Source of the DNA: Paludibacter jiangxiensis
GTDB taxonomy: Bacteria > Bacteroidota > Bacteroidia > Bacteroidales > Paludibacteraceae
Assembly: GCF_001618385.1 (NCBI RefSeq)
Contig: NZ_BDCR01000004.1
Location: 806,001-870,000 of the forward strand
DNA length: 64,000 nucleotides
Reading direction: 5' to 3'
The notes under the pieces: model-generated
Databases searched by the model: none
What the model was told of the DNA's origin: nothing
What the model saw: only the letters and a program-made list of their open reading frames with translations
Program-made: the position numbers and the translations under genes
Shown here: positions 8,801 through 16,874 of the stretch, one piece after another
Numbering within the stretch: position 1 is the stretch's first letter
How the letters are laid out: every line of letters begins with the position of its first letter

Positions 8801-9631
8801 TAGTCGGCTATTGTACAGATTGGTAATCAGCCATCGAATGATACAGAATCCACAAATTACGATATAGATTAGAGCTAAAATATCCCAAATTGTTTTAGCT
8901 GTGGTCCCTACCGCAAGCAGATTATAAAGAAATTGATTGTATAAGAGCTTTGGTTCAAGTACGATACATAATGCTGCGATAAAAATTATACTCAGAATTG
9001 AATATACAAAACTCTTACATTTGTCGATATGTTTAATCCGTTTGAATCTGGATTCGGGAATATCCTGAATCCGTTCTTTATAAATTAGTTGCTGAAGAAT
9101 ACTGTATTCTATTAATCGATTCAAAGATGCTTCATTGTCTAATTGAATTGACTTTTCTGACTTCTTTTTTTTATCAAGGGTTGTTTTAGTGGGTTGAGAT
9201 CCTTTCGGTTGATTATTTTGTGCATCTAGTTGTTTTTCAGCATCTTTTTCTGAACCTACAATTTCTTCATCTTCAATTTCAGGTATTTCCTTGTATGCTT
9301 CCAACGTAGCTAAAGAGATGTCAAGATAATTATATTCGGAAAAATCATGCTTTAAAGTTTTCAGAATAGAACTTTTACCCGACCCAAATGGTCCGGTAAG
9401 AGCTATATTAGATACGTTTGGATCGGGTAATTTTGCCGCTAAATCCCATACAGTTTGATAAGACTTATTTGGTTCTCCGTTCTCATCTTCTTGTTGAATA
9501 ATGGTGGCCGCTAAGTCAAATTGCTTTTGCACATTTGATGTGCTTTCATCGTTATCTTTACATTCTACCTTGTTTTGATGTTGTAGCTTGTTGAGCAACC
9601 AATTCAATGCTTGTATGATGCAGTTTTTCAT
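5816..9631 (-). CDS. YobI/KAP-like membrane P-loop NTPase, 1271 residues
   Basis: This very large single protein has a Walker A motif GPFGSGKSS at residues 80-88 and a Walker B VVIIEDLDRF at about 314-323. Two hydrophobic segments (about 208-226 and 247-268) sit between them. Transmembrane helices inserted between Walker A and B are the hallmark of KAP-type NTPases, and the layout matches the YobI-like family known from Bacillus and Bacteroidota. A charged linker rich in Lys/Glu/Gln precedes the first helix (about 115-170). The sensor-like segment ITFIYAVKDDIFND follows Walker B. Residues of about 450-1271 are mostly alpha-helical with coiled-coil stretches (about 470-520 and 600-640) and no recognisable catalytic domain. 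It is A/T-rich, monocistronic and repeat-flanked, which fits an acquired accessory gene. A role in defence or membrane-linked signalling is inference only. Confidence 0.75.
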   Translation of the reverse strand: MKNCIIQALNWLLNKLQHQNKVECKDNDESTSNVQKQFDLAATIIQQEDENGEPNKSYQTVWDLAAKLPDPNVSNIALTGPFGSGKSSILKTLKHDFSEYNYLDISLATLEAYKEIPEIEDEEIVGSEKDAEKQLDAQNNQPKGSQPTKTTLDKKKKSEKSIQLDNEASLNRLIEYSILQQLIYKERIQDIPESRFKRIKHIDKCKSFVYSILSIIFIAALCIVLEPKLLYNQFLYNLLAVGTTAKTIWDILALIYIVICGFCIIRWLITNLYNSRLNKINLKDGEIDLAENTSIFNKHLDEIIYFFEVTNYNVVIIEDLDRFATHHIFLKLRELNQLLNRSKAINPDRTRKITFIYAVKDDIFNDSSRTKFFDYIVTVIPIINPSNSCEKLRDSLHKIIPETDSDISDQVCKELGFYIDDMRLLLNIVNEYKQYRYRLADQLEQKKLLAMIIYKNYYPKGFASLHNQKGIVYDAISNKEKYIKSSIASKEKQRDALKAELVKIQTQYQAFSQEELRKYYIFHYSIHHPSIFAFSESYDSSKKHLLAEVAKDPSLFNKLMNNDFQYYWRSNRDFVSLETKFQTIEKEVDPNYTYQQRVSLIPKRVDEINTDIKKLDLSIIEIKSQSLGQILQQYSAEAFFHEVEDSHLISFLLRNGYIDEDYYDYISYFYPGTMTISDKAFVLGANCGRKKEYHYHIHKPEAVIEQLLDASFSTGSMLNIDLVHFLVNTKDQYVQQSSNIVEYVKKGKSFDFIKAYYEQGLDATPFFNELLNSWNKFFMVAIKKQQDQELANLNFEILLKFFPQSKIESYKTEEFKTYISTRFDFISQQPSENSLNNFKFITKELNIKYQNLVLSERLVVECLQYVVDGYFYQLTNDNILAILKAFNPSYEALYSKASYTAIMDSDNVKLWEYVDANITDCLENVFPSTSIHESSTINAEIINNPDIQEETKLYYLSKQENKIDDINDIDEEYWDLALRSNIISPTWNNIALYTFPEDGEIKISVDLIHFIELNNEILALHSIRDYISEKHGKLLFALLINTNQLSLQVYKNIRKAFDQTFNDTDFTQLEEVRVQYLIETKGIEFNLHNYQLIEDHFKNQTIDFILENKSSYFFLIKELDLKPNIALKLLQNDRLTQNERLTIIYTLSIEIVDKQPQLATTVCKILSTQQEIKLSKELVIELLKNSTNQEYKLTLFTQKCITSTYDEEFVVEGLTQLGGDYAKIALQKGKRPKFENNKHNLLLSQFLWKYNFTYEPKIEDDMIRIVSKNIR

Positions 9632-9957
9632 GGAATAATATTTCGAGAGATGGGTTTTATTTTGGATTTGATGAATTCGTAAAGTTGAGCTAATTTATTT
9701 AGAGACCTTCTTTGATTCAAGGTTGAGCCAATCAGCATCTGGTCTTCACAACCAAAGCGTTTTGTACAAAAATCTTCAGTTCAACCGCAATACAGACAGC
9801 CACAGTCATTTAACTTTCGCTCCCGCAAACTTACTATTTTTCTTTAACATCATAACCGTTTTTACATATAATGATGTAATATTTCGTAATAATATTTCAA
9901 CTACTTATTAAAAACCACTGCAAAATATTTTGAATATCTTCCGGCAGTTTATAAAAC
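9632..9957. other. Intergenic A/T-rich DNA without recognisable genes
   Basis: This stretch lies upstream of the YobI-like gene. I found no convincing open frame, no TAnnTTTG box reading toward the NTPase gene and no repeat shared with the flanks. The short frame at 9723-9911 has no family features. Confidence 0.5.
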
Positions 9958-9958
9958 A

Positions 9959-9985
9959 AAAAAAGCCCTCACAGTGTGAGAGCTT
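9959..9985 (-). terminator. Rho-independent terminator of the TM2 gene
   Basis: On the minus strand AGCTCTCACA and TGTGAGGGCT form a near-perfect stem followed by TTTTTTTG. It sits just beyond the stop of the TM2-domain gene. Confidence 0.8.
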
Positions 9986-10016
9986 TCGTTGAAGATGCAT
10001 GGCACCTGTATTATTT

Positions 10017-10379
10017 CTATCGCTTCATCGACATGATCATTGTGGCGACTTCGGCTGCCTGATTCTTGTTGTAACGGAAAGTCATTTCGCGAATATTGAT
10101 CAGGTCGATAATGGTACCGATACAGCACAATCCTCCGGTAAGGAAGTAAAGGATGCCCATACCGATTTCACCCAGCATAAAGCGCTGCAACCCTGCCACA
10201 CCCAGAAAACCGATCAAAGTCATAATCAACATTGTCTGTTGTTCTTTGCGACGGCCTGCATATAACGAAATAAACTGTTGTTGCTGATTCTCTGTCATGT
10301 CTTCTGTCAGAGTCTGAATGAAAATCAGTTCATCCGGCTGCATGCCGGGAAGCATCATAAATAATTTTTGTTGATCCAT
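10017..10379 (-). CDS. TM2-domain membrane protein
   Basis: The 120-residue protein has a soluble N-terminal region (residues 1-47, MQPDELIFIQTLTEDMTENQQQQF) and a TM2 domain. The domain has a first helix LIMTLIGFLGVAGLQRF, a turn, and a second helix MGILYFLTGGLCCIGTIIDLI. TM2 domains are two-helix inner-membrane modules of unknown biochemical function. The start overlaps the end of the DUF2752 gene by 50 bp, so the two are translationally linked. This pairing is common in Bacteroidales. A terminator follows at 9959-9985. Confidence 0.8.
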   Translation of the reverse strand: MDQQKLFMMLPGMQPDELIFIQTLTEDMTENQQQQFISLYAGRRKEQQTMLIMTLIGFLGVAGLQRFMLGEIGMGILYFLTGGLCCIGTIIDLINIREMTFRYNKNQAAEVATMIMSMKR

Positions 10380-10662
10380 GGCTTTTGTGTGGTTTAAGTG
10401 TGTATAATGACTTGATTGTTGTATACAGTATGATTAGTACGGCAGGAATGCCCAGCAGATGCTCGTGAAACGAACGCGCAAAATTTAAGTGCAAAGCGTC
10501 GTGCATGGCATGACCGATGCCGCATCCGGGACAGGAGTGAAAGCCCACCATTTTGAAAAGGCAAAAGGAAGCACTATCCTTTGATGTGTCCATAAAGAAT
10601 AGCAAAACAAGAGCGGTAAGCCAAATAGCTGGTTCGACAAGCTGTCTGAATTTGTGAGGCAT
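10330..10662 (-). CDS. DUF2752 family membrane protein
   Basis: The 110-residue protein has the family signature CLFKMVGFHSCPGCGIGHA, a Cys-Pro-Gly-Cys-Gly motif followed by a His. There is one hydrophobic helix before it (IWLTALVLLFF) and one after it (LLGIPAVLIILYTTI). The conserved cysteines suggest a metal or redox site, but the family has no known function. It is the first gene of a two-gene operon with the TM2 protein, and a -7-like box lies at 10683-10690. The frame of this gene continues across the TM2 start, giving the 50 bp overlap. Confidence 0.8.
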   Translation of the reverse strand: MPHKFRQLVEPAIWLTALVLLFFMDTSKDSASFCLFKMVGFHSCPGCGIGHAMHDALHLNFARSFHEHLLGIPAVLIILYTTIKSLYTLKPHKSHGSTKIIYDASRHAAG

Positions 10663-10682
10663 AGTAAGTTGTTTATGCCCTG

Positions 10683-10690
10683 CAAATATA
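10683..10690 (-). promoter_or_regulatory. Bacteroidetes-type -7 box TATATTTG
   Basis: The minus-strand TATATTTG matches TAnnTTTG, 21 bp upstream of the DUF2752 start codon. Confidence 0.55.
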
Positions 10691-10749
10691 TGCTATTTTT
10701 CTATTAAATAAGCAGCCGTATGCAATCTGGGGTAATTACACGTGAAGAT

Positions 10750-10990
10750 ATTGATAAGGGGCTTCCGCCCCTGTGACCCCGATCTCCTTTTTATCTTGAC
10801 ATAAAAAGGAGACAAAAAGGTCAAGGCTATGCCCGCTTCGCTTAAAAAAACCGGCGTTCGCCAAGCTAAATCGCCCAAACTCACTCCTTCCTTACGTCAG
10901 GAGTTTCTAACAGTGGGCGATTTTACGCTTCACTCACTTGTTTTTTTGCTCACCGGACAAGGCCGTTCCTAATCTGACTCAGCAACATTA
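10750..10990. repeat. Intergenic repeat related to 4798-5175
   Basis: This starts GGGGCTTCCGCCCC, then CTCCTTTTTATCTTGACATAAAAAGGAG (a 10 bp stem, sequence about 10790-10810), then GGTCAAGGCTATG, as in the repeat at 4798. Further on, ACTCCTTCCTTACGTCAGGAGT is a second hairpin, and AATCGCCCA (about 10871) is inverted as TGGGCGATT (about 10914). It is non-coding and lies downstream of the convergent-side end of rodA. Confidence 0.6.
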
Positions 10991-11005
10991 GCCTATTTTG
11001 AAATT

Positions 11006-12460
11006 TTATCTGAAGCGGACTTTCTGTGTCATGTCCAGACGAAGCAAAATAAACAGCATGACGGTAAATGACCAGAGTGAAGAGCCTCCGTAACTAAAGA
11101 AAGGTAGCGGAATACCGATTACGGGCGTTATCCCCAACACCATCCCCACGTTTATCAATACGTGGAAGAGCATTATACTCACTATAGAATAGGCATAAAC
11201 CCGGGTAAATGTGTCGCGCTGATTCTCCGCTATCCGCATGATCCGGTAAAAGAGCAGTCCGAATAAACATAACACTCCGGCAGCACCCACAAATCCGTGT
11301 TCTTCACCAATAGTGCAATAGATAAAGTCGGTATCCTGTTCAGGAACGTATTTCAGTTTGGTCTGAGTACCGTTCAAAAAGCCTTTTCCAACCCAGCCGC
11401 CCGAACCGATAGCGATTTTGGATTGATTCACGTTGTAACCAACGCCTTTGGGGTCTTTTTCCATACCCAGCACCACTTTAATACGTGTCTGTTGGTGAGG
11501 CTCAAGAATATGATCAAAGAAATAATCGACGGAGAAACTTACGCCTACCGATCCGATAGCAAACAGCGCCACCCAGATATACGAACGTTTACTCCGGTAA
11601 AGAAAGAGGAACAACAGGTAAATGGCAGCACCAATCACAGCGATCAGGGCAAAAATCTGGTACTGTACATCAAACCAGATATTGAGCAAACCGGCAATGG
11701 CAAACAGAACAGCTGTACCGCCAAGAATATGCAACATGGTAGTTCCGTCGGATTCGTATGCAATTACGCAACCCATCACCACAAGCAGTATAAAGATAAA
11801 TGCCAGCATAAATCCAAGTGAACCCACGTTATGATAAACGGGCAAATCACTCAATGGAACGATGATAAGAAACAAGACCACCATACAGGCTGCCACCATC
11901 AGGAAAACACCGGGCAAACCTTCGCGGTAAAGCATCAGGAAAAAGGCAAAGAATACCAGCGCCGATCCGGTTTCCGACTGAAGGATAATGAGCATACAGG
12001 GCAACATAATGAGCCCTATCGCCCCTAACGCATCTCGCCGGTTCCCCATCGAAAAGCCCGTCTTGCTGATAAATTTCCCCAACGCCAGTGCTGTTGCGAG
12101 CTTAGCCAGCTCGGCCGGCTGAAAACTGATGGGGCCAAATACCAACCAGGAGTGAGACCCCTTGATATTCGGCGCTATAAATATGGTAACCAGCAGTAGC
12201 AAGAGCATTGCCCAGTAAAACAGGTTGGCCATCTGCTCGTATATCTTTCCGTCTATCAACAGAATAGAACCGGCTATGACCAGCGCACAGGCGATCCATA
12301 TCAACTGCTTTCCGGAGCGATATTCGAAACCCCAAAAAGTAGTCTGGGTGTAGTCATAACTTGCACCGTACACGTTGAACCACCCGAATATGATCATAAT
12401 CAGGTAAAGAGCAACAATCCACCAATCAATTGTCTGTGCTAATCTTATTCTGCGTTCCAT
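11006..12460 (-). CDS. rodA: RodA, peptidoglycan glycosyltransferase (SEDS family)
   Basis: The 484-residue polytopic protein belongs to the FtsW/RodA/SpoVE family, which polymerises lipid II during side-wall growth with PBP2 at the inner membrane. Many hydrophobic helices are visible from residue 14 on. The conserved C-terminal block GITPVIGIPLPFFSYGGSS is intact, as is the SHSWLVFGPISFQPAELAKL loop. It is longer than E. coli RodA (370) because of an extra membrane segment in the middle, as in other Bacteroidota. Its start overlaps mrdA by 35 bp, so translation is coupled. It is the last gene of the purH-mreBCD-mrdA-rodA cluster. Confidence 0.93.
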   Translation of the reverse strand: MERRIRLAQTIDWWIVALYLIMIIFGWFNVYGASYDYTQTTFWGFEYRSGKQLIWIACALVIAGSILLIDGKIYEQMANLFYWAMLLLLLVTIFIAPNIKGSHSWLVFGPISFQPAELAKLATALALGKFISKTGFSMGNRRDALGAIGLIMLPCMLIILQSETGSALVFFAFFLMLYREGLPGVFLMVAACMVVLFLIIVPLSDLPVYHNVGSLGFMLAFIFILLVVMGCVIAYESDGTTMLHILGGTAVLFAIAGLLNIWFDVQYQIFALIAVIGAAIYLLFLFLYRSKRSYIWVALFAIGSVGVSFSVDYFFDHILEPHQQTRIKVVLGMEKDPKGVGYNVNQSKIAIGSGGWVGKGFLNGTQTKLKYVPEQDTDFIYCTIGEEHGFVGAAGVLCLFGLLFYRIMRIAENQRDTFTRVYAYSIVSIMLFHVLINVGMVLGITPVIGIPLPFFSYGGSSLWSFTVMLFILLRLDMTQKVRFR

Positions 12461-14297
12461 AATTATGTATCAAAACGGTACTTGCCATTCTATCCAGCAA
12501 TTCCTGACGCTGAGGAGAAATCTTCCTGCGCAGGTAAAACTCTATCATCAAACTACTGATGGGCACTGCATATGTTGCACCGAAACCACTGTTTTCGACA
12601 ATACACATAATAGCAATTTTCGGATGCACTTTCGGGGCAAATCCCATAAATACAGAGTGGTCCTTACGGGGCGGATCCTGTGCCGTACCTGTTTTCCCAC
12701 AAACCTCTATGCCCGGTATCTGACCACCTTTGGCAGTACCACCCAAAATAGCCATTTCCATACCCCTCACACATACATCATAGTATCTTTTCTCGATGGC
12801 AGTAGTATGTTTTTCTTTGAATTTTTCAGGAATCGGTTGATTTTCTATATACTTCACCATGTGCGGAGTAATCCAATATCCGCGATTGGCAACATTGGCA
12901 CAAAGGTTAGCAATTTGCATGGCAGTAGCCACCACCTCACCCTGACCAATAGAAATAGAAACCACGTTGAGCGAGCGCCAGCGTCCTTTCCCATGAACAC
13001 GGTCGTATGCCTTGGTAGTAGGAACATTTCCGCCATTTTCGTGAGGCAAATCCACTCCGAGTTTCTTACCGAAACCGAAAGTCATAATATCCGAACGCCA
13101 AATATTGAACGCTTCGGTAATATTTTTGTATTTATCGTTATCGAGCATAGCCCTCAAGCCTGCACAAAAATAGGCATTACACGAGTTGGCAATAGCTCCG
13201 TAAAGATCGAGCGGAGATGCGTGTGCGTGACAGGCCAGATGGAAGTGTCCTACCGTATAACCACGGTGACACGGGTATCGTGTTCCTCCGTTTATAATAT
13301 TGTTTTGTTGCAGCACCAGTGCATTTGCCACCTTGAAAGTCGATCCCGGCGGATAACGCGCCATCACCGTACGATCGAGCAAAGGTTTATTGGGATTGGC
13401 ATTCAATTCTTTGAACATGGCAGAACGCTGACGGCCGACCATCAATGTTGGATCGTAAGTAGGCGACGATACAGCAGCCAGAATCTCACCTGTTGAGGGT
13501 TCTATCGCAACAATACTACCCCGTTTGCCATTCATCAAACGTTCGCCCAGCATTTGCAGCTCAATATCAAGCCCGAGCCGGAGTGTTTTACCCGGAATCG
13601 GTTCTTCGTCATAAGCACCATTGGCATAACGGCCTTTGATACGTCCGCGAGAATCTCTCAGCATTATCTGTACTCCTTTTTCACCACGGAGTTCTTCTTC
13701 ATAACTCTTTTCCAAACCGGTAATACCGATATAGTCGCCCATTTTGTAGTAATCGTCCTTCTCGATAGTGGTACGCGACACCTCTCCGATGGAACCGAGG
13801 GCATGAGCAGCTGACTTGTAGGCATAATCGCGGATAGTTCGCTGCTGAATGGAGAAACCCGGAAAACGGTATAATTTTTCCATCAGGCGGGCATAATCGT
13901 CAGCCAGCAACTGGTTGACAAATACCTGAGGAGTAAAAGGAGAATAGTTGTGGTTGATCTTCTTGTCTTTGATTTCATTCATACGGTCGACGAAATCTTC
14001 TTTTGTAATACCCAATGTATTACAGAAATCCATCGTATCGAGCGAAGTCACCTCCTTCATTGTCACCATCACATCATACGAAGGACGGTTGTAAACGAGA
14101 AGTTTACCAAAACGGTCATAAATCAGACCTCTTGGAGGAAAGATAGTCCGTTTCAGGAAAGCATTCCCTTCGGCAGACTCTTTATACGATTCGGTAAACA
14201 CCTGAAGAAATAGCAGACGCGCAATGAAGATCAGAATAATCAACGCTATCAGGCCACCGATAACGTATTTTCGGTTTTGCAGCTCATCGTTGATCAT
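12426..14297 (-). CDS. mrdA: Penicillin-binding protein 2 (elongasome transpeptidase)
   Basis: The 623-residue class B PBP crosslinks peptidoglycan in the periplasm together with RodA. A single N-terminal anchor spans about residues 11-32. The PBP dimerisation domain follows (PPRGLIYDRFGKLL at about 54-67). The transpeptidase domain has the active-site S319-T-F-K322, the S372-C-N374 motif and the KTGTA box at about 540. All three catalytic motifs are intact. It begins 2 bp after mreD and overlaps rodA at its end. The long open frame on the opposite strand (12465-13496) is a shadow. Confidence 0.94.
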   Translation of the reverse strand: MINDELQNRKYVIGGLIALIILIFIARLLFLQVFTESYKESAEGNAFLKRTIFPPRGLIYDRFGKLLVYNRPSYDVMVTMKEVTSLDTMDFCNTLGITKEDFVDRMNEIKDKKINHNYSPFTPQVFVNQLLADDYARLMEKLYRFPGFSIQQRTIRDYAYKSAAHALGSIGEVSRTTIEKDDYYKMGDYIGITGLEKSYEEELRGEKGVQIMLRDSRGRIKGRYANGAYDEEPIPGKTLRLGLDIELQMLGERLMNGKRGSIVAIEPSTGEILAAVSSPTYDPTLMVGRQRSAMFKELNANPNKPLLDRTVMARYPPGSTFKVANALVLQQNNIINGGTRYPCHRGYTVGHFHLACHAHASPLDLYGAIANSCNAYFCAGLRAMLDNDKYKNITEAFNIWRSDIMTFGFGKKLGVDLPHENGGNVPTTKAYDRVHGKGRWRSLNVVSISIGQGEVVATAMQIANLCANVANRGYWITPHMVKYIENQPIPEKFKEKHTTAIEKRYYDVCVRGMEMAILGGTAKGGQIPGIEVCGKTGTAQDPPRKDHSVFMGFAPKVHPKIAIMCIVENSGFGATYAVPISSLMIEFYLRRKISPQRQELLDRMASTVLIHNYGTQNKISTDN

Positions 14298-14299
14298 GC

Positions 14300-14797
14300 T
14301 TACTTAAATTTTTGGGTACTCAGCACCAGCAAGATGGTGACTACTGAGTTGATGGCTGTTTTAAGAAGTACCAGCCAGTAGTGTTGAAATGAAAAAGCTT
14401 CAAGCGTAAATAACAACAAATGAAGCACAATGACCATACAAGTCACATATTTCAGGAAGATAGGCAGTCCCAGCACTTTTACCGAAGGCTCATAGTTGGC
14501 ATACATATCTTTAGGTACAAACAGTTGCAGCAGATCTTTACGTGCAAAAGCCACAAAAACAGTTGCAAAAGCGTACATTCCGGGAGTATTGGAGAAAATA
14601 TCAATCACCATTCCCATCAGAAAAGCTACCAAAAGAGTCAGAGAACGGTTAACGCCCGTGGGAAACGAGATGACAAACCAGATATAAATAAGCGGATTGA
14701 CATATCCAAGAAAACGGATATTATTGAAAATCAGCACCTGCAACAGCACAAGCACGATAAAGCGTAAAGTATGTTTCAACACAAGATTCGTACTCAT
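14300..14797 (-). CDS. mreD: Rod-shape-determining protein MreD
   Basis: The 165-residue, highly hydrophobic protein has about five predicted helices and the MreD-typical LIYIWFVISFPTGVNRSLTLLVAFLMGMVID segment. It is an inner-membrane partner of MreC and the RodA/PBP2 machinery. The sequence is poorly conserved in general, so position supports the call: it overlaps mreC by 4 bp and precedes mrdA by 2 bp. Confidence 0.9.
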   Translation of the reverse strand: MSTNLVLKHTLRFIVLVLLQVLIFNNIRFLGYVNPLIYIWFVISFPTGVNRSLTLLVAFLMGMVIDIFSNTPGMYAFATVFVAFARKDLLQLFVPKDMYANYEPSVKVLGLPIFLKYVTCMVIVLHLLLFTLEAFSFQHYWLVLLKTAINSVVTILLVLSTQKFK

Positions 14798-15630
14798 TGC
14801 TCATCCTCCTTCTGCACTTCACGCAGTTCTTCTTTATATTTGAATTTCACCACCTTCACGTACGAAAGAGTACGGAAGATAGCGGCTGTTTTAGCTTCAA
14901 TCGAATAGTAACTCTTATTTTCTGGAGTAGCACACCGTGTGACATATCCGACAGGAATACCTTCGGGGAAAATAGATGAGAATCCGCTGGTTACCAAGGT
15001 ATCGCGCACATGAATCACAGCATGACGGGGAACCTCATCCACTTGTACATAATCGGGATCGATGCCATTCCAGAGCAGGACTCCAAAATCATTAGACCGT
15101 TTTGATTTACAGCTAATGCGTGATTTGGAGTTAAGAACCGGTATTACAGATGCATAATGGTCGGTCACCGCGCTAACCACGCCAACCACACCCTGATTGT
15201 TGATCACACCCATTTCCGGTTCAATACCATCCAAACGACCTTTGTTGAGCGTAATAGTGTTTTTCAGCTTATTGACACTATTGCTGATTACTTTAGCAGC
15301 AATAAACTGATATTCTTTATCCGCCAACACCAAAGGCCGTCTGTCTGTGGTATCTGTAAGTTGTGCCAACTCGGCTTCGAGTCTGACAACTTTATTTTTA
15401 AGCTGATTGTTCTCGTCCGAAAGCTGTTTATTGGCTTCTGACAGTCCGAAATACTCTACGAAAGAGTTGGCTGCCGAATAGACCGAAGCCGAAATATAAT
15501 TGCTCGACGATAAAAAAGAGGCACGTTGAAAGCTGTTTTGATTGACAATGAAGACAAAAGAGATTGCCTCCAGAAATACAAAGAGGAAGTATACCCCATA
15601 GCGCATCAAAAATCGCAACAGTTGTTCCAT
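14794..15630 (-). CDS. mreC: Rod-shape-determining protein MreC
   Basis: The 278-residue protein is a bitopic periplasmic scaffold of the elongasome. It has an N-terminal membrane helix (about residues 12-30), a coiled coil (about 65-95, NKQLSDENNQLKNKVVRLEAELAQL) and the double beta-barrel domain (about 108-260, with GVVGVVSAVTDHYASVIPVL). The C-terminal tail is acidic. MreC activates PBP2/RodA. It ends in a 4 bp overlap with mreD and starts 22 bp after mreB. Confidence 0.93.
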   Translation of the reverse strand: MEQLLRFLMRYGVYFLFVFLEAISFVFIVNQNSFQRASFLSSSNYISASVYSAANSFVEYFGLSEANKQLSDENNQLKNKVVRLEAELAQLTDTTDRRPLVLADKEYQFIAAKVISNSVNKLKNTITLNKGRLDGIEPEMGVINNQGVVGVVSAVTDHYASVIPVLNSKSRISCKSKRSNDFGVLLWNGIDPDYVQVDEVPRHAVIHVRDTLVTSGFSSIFPEGIPVGYVTRCATPENKSYYSIEAKTAAIFRTLSYVKVVKFKYKEELREVQKEDEQ

Positions 15631-15652
15631 GCCTGATTTTTATGGTTGCCTG

Positions 15653-16672
15653 TTATCGCAACAAGAACGAGAAACGGTTTACATTCTTCAACGCAACGCC
15701 TGTACCACGCGCAACAGCATGGAGAGGATCGTCGGCAATGTGGAATGGAATATTCATTTTATTAGCCAAACGCTTATCAAGACCTTTCAGCAAGGCGCCA
15801 CCACCCGCAAGGTAGATACCGTTACGAACGATATCGGCATACAATTCGGGAGGAGTTTGTTCAAGCGCACTCAACACAGCCGTTTCGATCTTCGAAATGG
15901 TTTTATCGAGAGCGTGAGCAATTTCCTGATAAGAAATAGGTACTTCCATCGGAAGCGCGGTCATACGGTTCGGGCCGCGTACCACAAAGTCTTCCGGAGC
16001 ATCTTCCAACGATGTCAAAGCTGCACCTACATTCATTTTAATCATTTCGGCAGTACGTTCGCCCACCTTCATGTTATGCTGACGACCCATATACTCTACA
16101 ATATCGTCCGTCAAATCGTCACCGGCAATACGGATAGATTTGTTGGTAACGATACCGCCAAGAGAGATCACGGCAATTTCGGTTGTACCACCACCGATAT
16201 CAACAACCATGTTTCCTTCCGGAGCTTCAACATCGAGTCCGATACCGATAGCAGCAGCCATAGGTTCGTAAATCATGTAAACTTCACGTCCACCGGCGTG
16301 TTCAGAAGAGTCGCGCACAGCACGAATTTCAACTTCGGTACTGCCTGAAGGAATACAAACCACCATTTTCAATGATGGAGTGAAGAATGTCTTCTGTGTT
16401 TGCAGCATTTTAATCATACCGCGGATCATCAGCTCGGCAGCGTAGAAGTCGGCAATCACACCATCGCGCAAAGGACGCACGGTACGAATGTCTTCATGAA
16501 CCTTCCCTTGCATCTGACGGGCACGTTCGCCGACAGCGATCAGCTTGTCGGTACGACGATCGAGGGCAACCACCGAAGGCTGGTCCACAACGATCTTGTC
16601 GTTATGAATGATAATCGTATTGGCCGTTCCAAGGTCAATAGCGATTTCTTGTGTCAATGAAAATAATCCCAT
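15653..16672 (-). CDS. mreB: Actin-like rod-shape protein MreB
   Basis: The 339-residue cytoplasmic actin homologue forms membrane-bound filaments that direct cell-wall elongation. The phosphate-1 loop is IDLGTANTII (about residues 12-21). The phosphate-2 region is VVDIGGGTTEIAVISLGG. The adenosine-binding AGGGALLKGLDKRL lies near the C-terminus. Length and motifs are standard. It is the first mre gene and follows purH by 202 bp, a gap filled by a long imperfect inverted repeat. Confidence 0.96.
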   Translation of the reverse strand: MGLFSLTQEIAIDLGTANTIIIHNDKIVVDQPSVVALDRRTDKLIAVGERARQMQGKVHEDIRTVRPLRDGVIADFYAAELMIRGMIKMLQTQKTFFTPSLKMVVCIPSGSTEVEIRAVRDSSEHAGGREVYMIYEPMAAAIGIGLDVEAPEGNMVVDIGGGTTEIAVISLGGIVTNKSIRIAGDDLTDDIVEYMGRQHNMKVGERTAEMIKMNVGAALTSLEDAPEDFVVRGPNRMTALPMEVPISYQEIAHALDKTISKIETAVLSALEQTPPELYADIVRNGIYLAGGGALLKGLDKRLANKMNIPFHIADDPLHAVARGTGVALKNVNRFSFLLR

Positions 16673-16714
16673 TATTCAGTTGGTTATGAATGAATTTATA
16701 TTTTATCAAATGAT

Positions 16715-16863
16715 AGAACCAAGAATCAAGATACAAGAACCAAGATAAACAACCTGGCTTCTCATACATATTCAGAACAATCTCACTCTTTATATTACTT
16801 ACAGCCAAAAATTAGTTCAAAAAAACGATAGCAGTTTGTCTTGGTTCCTGGCTCTTGGTTCTT
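16715..16863. repeat. Imperfect inverted repeat between purH and mreB
   Basis: The left arm 16715-16750 reads AGAACCAAGAATCAAGATAC, then AAGAACCAAGATAAAC. The right arm 16834-16863 reads GTTTGTCTTGG, then TTCCTGGCTCTTGGTTCTT, which is its near reverse complement. The arms are separated by about 83 bp. Within the left arm AGAACCAAGA is also directly repeated. It could form a large hairpin in the purH-mreB intergenic RNA. Confidence 0.75.
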
Positions 16864-16874
16864 AAATCTTTATT

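Noticed and set aside
12465-13496. 343-codon open frame on the plus strand
   Set aside because: It lies exactly opposite mrdA, whose catalytic motifs are intact, and it shows no domain.
15629-16348. 239-codon open frame on the plus strand
   Set aside because: It is antisense to mreB, with a His/Arg/Asn-rich translation typical of a shadow frame.
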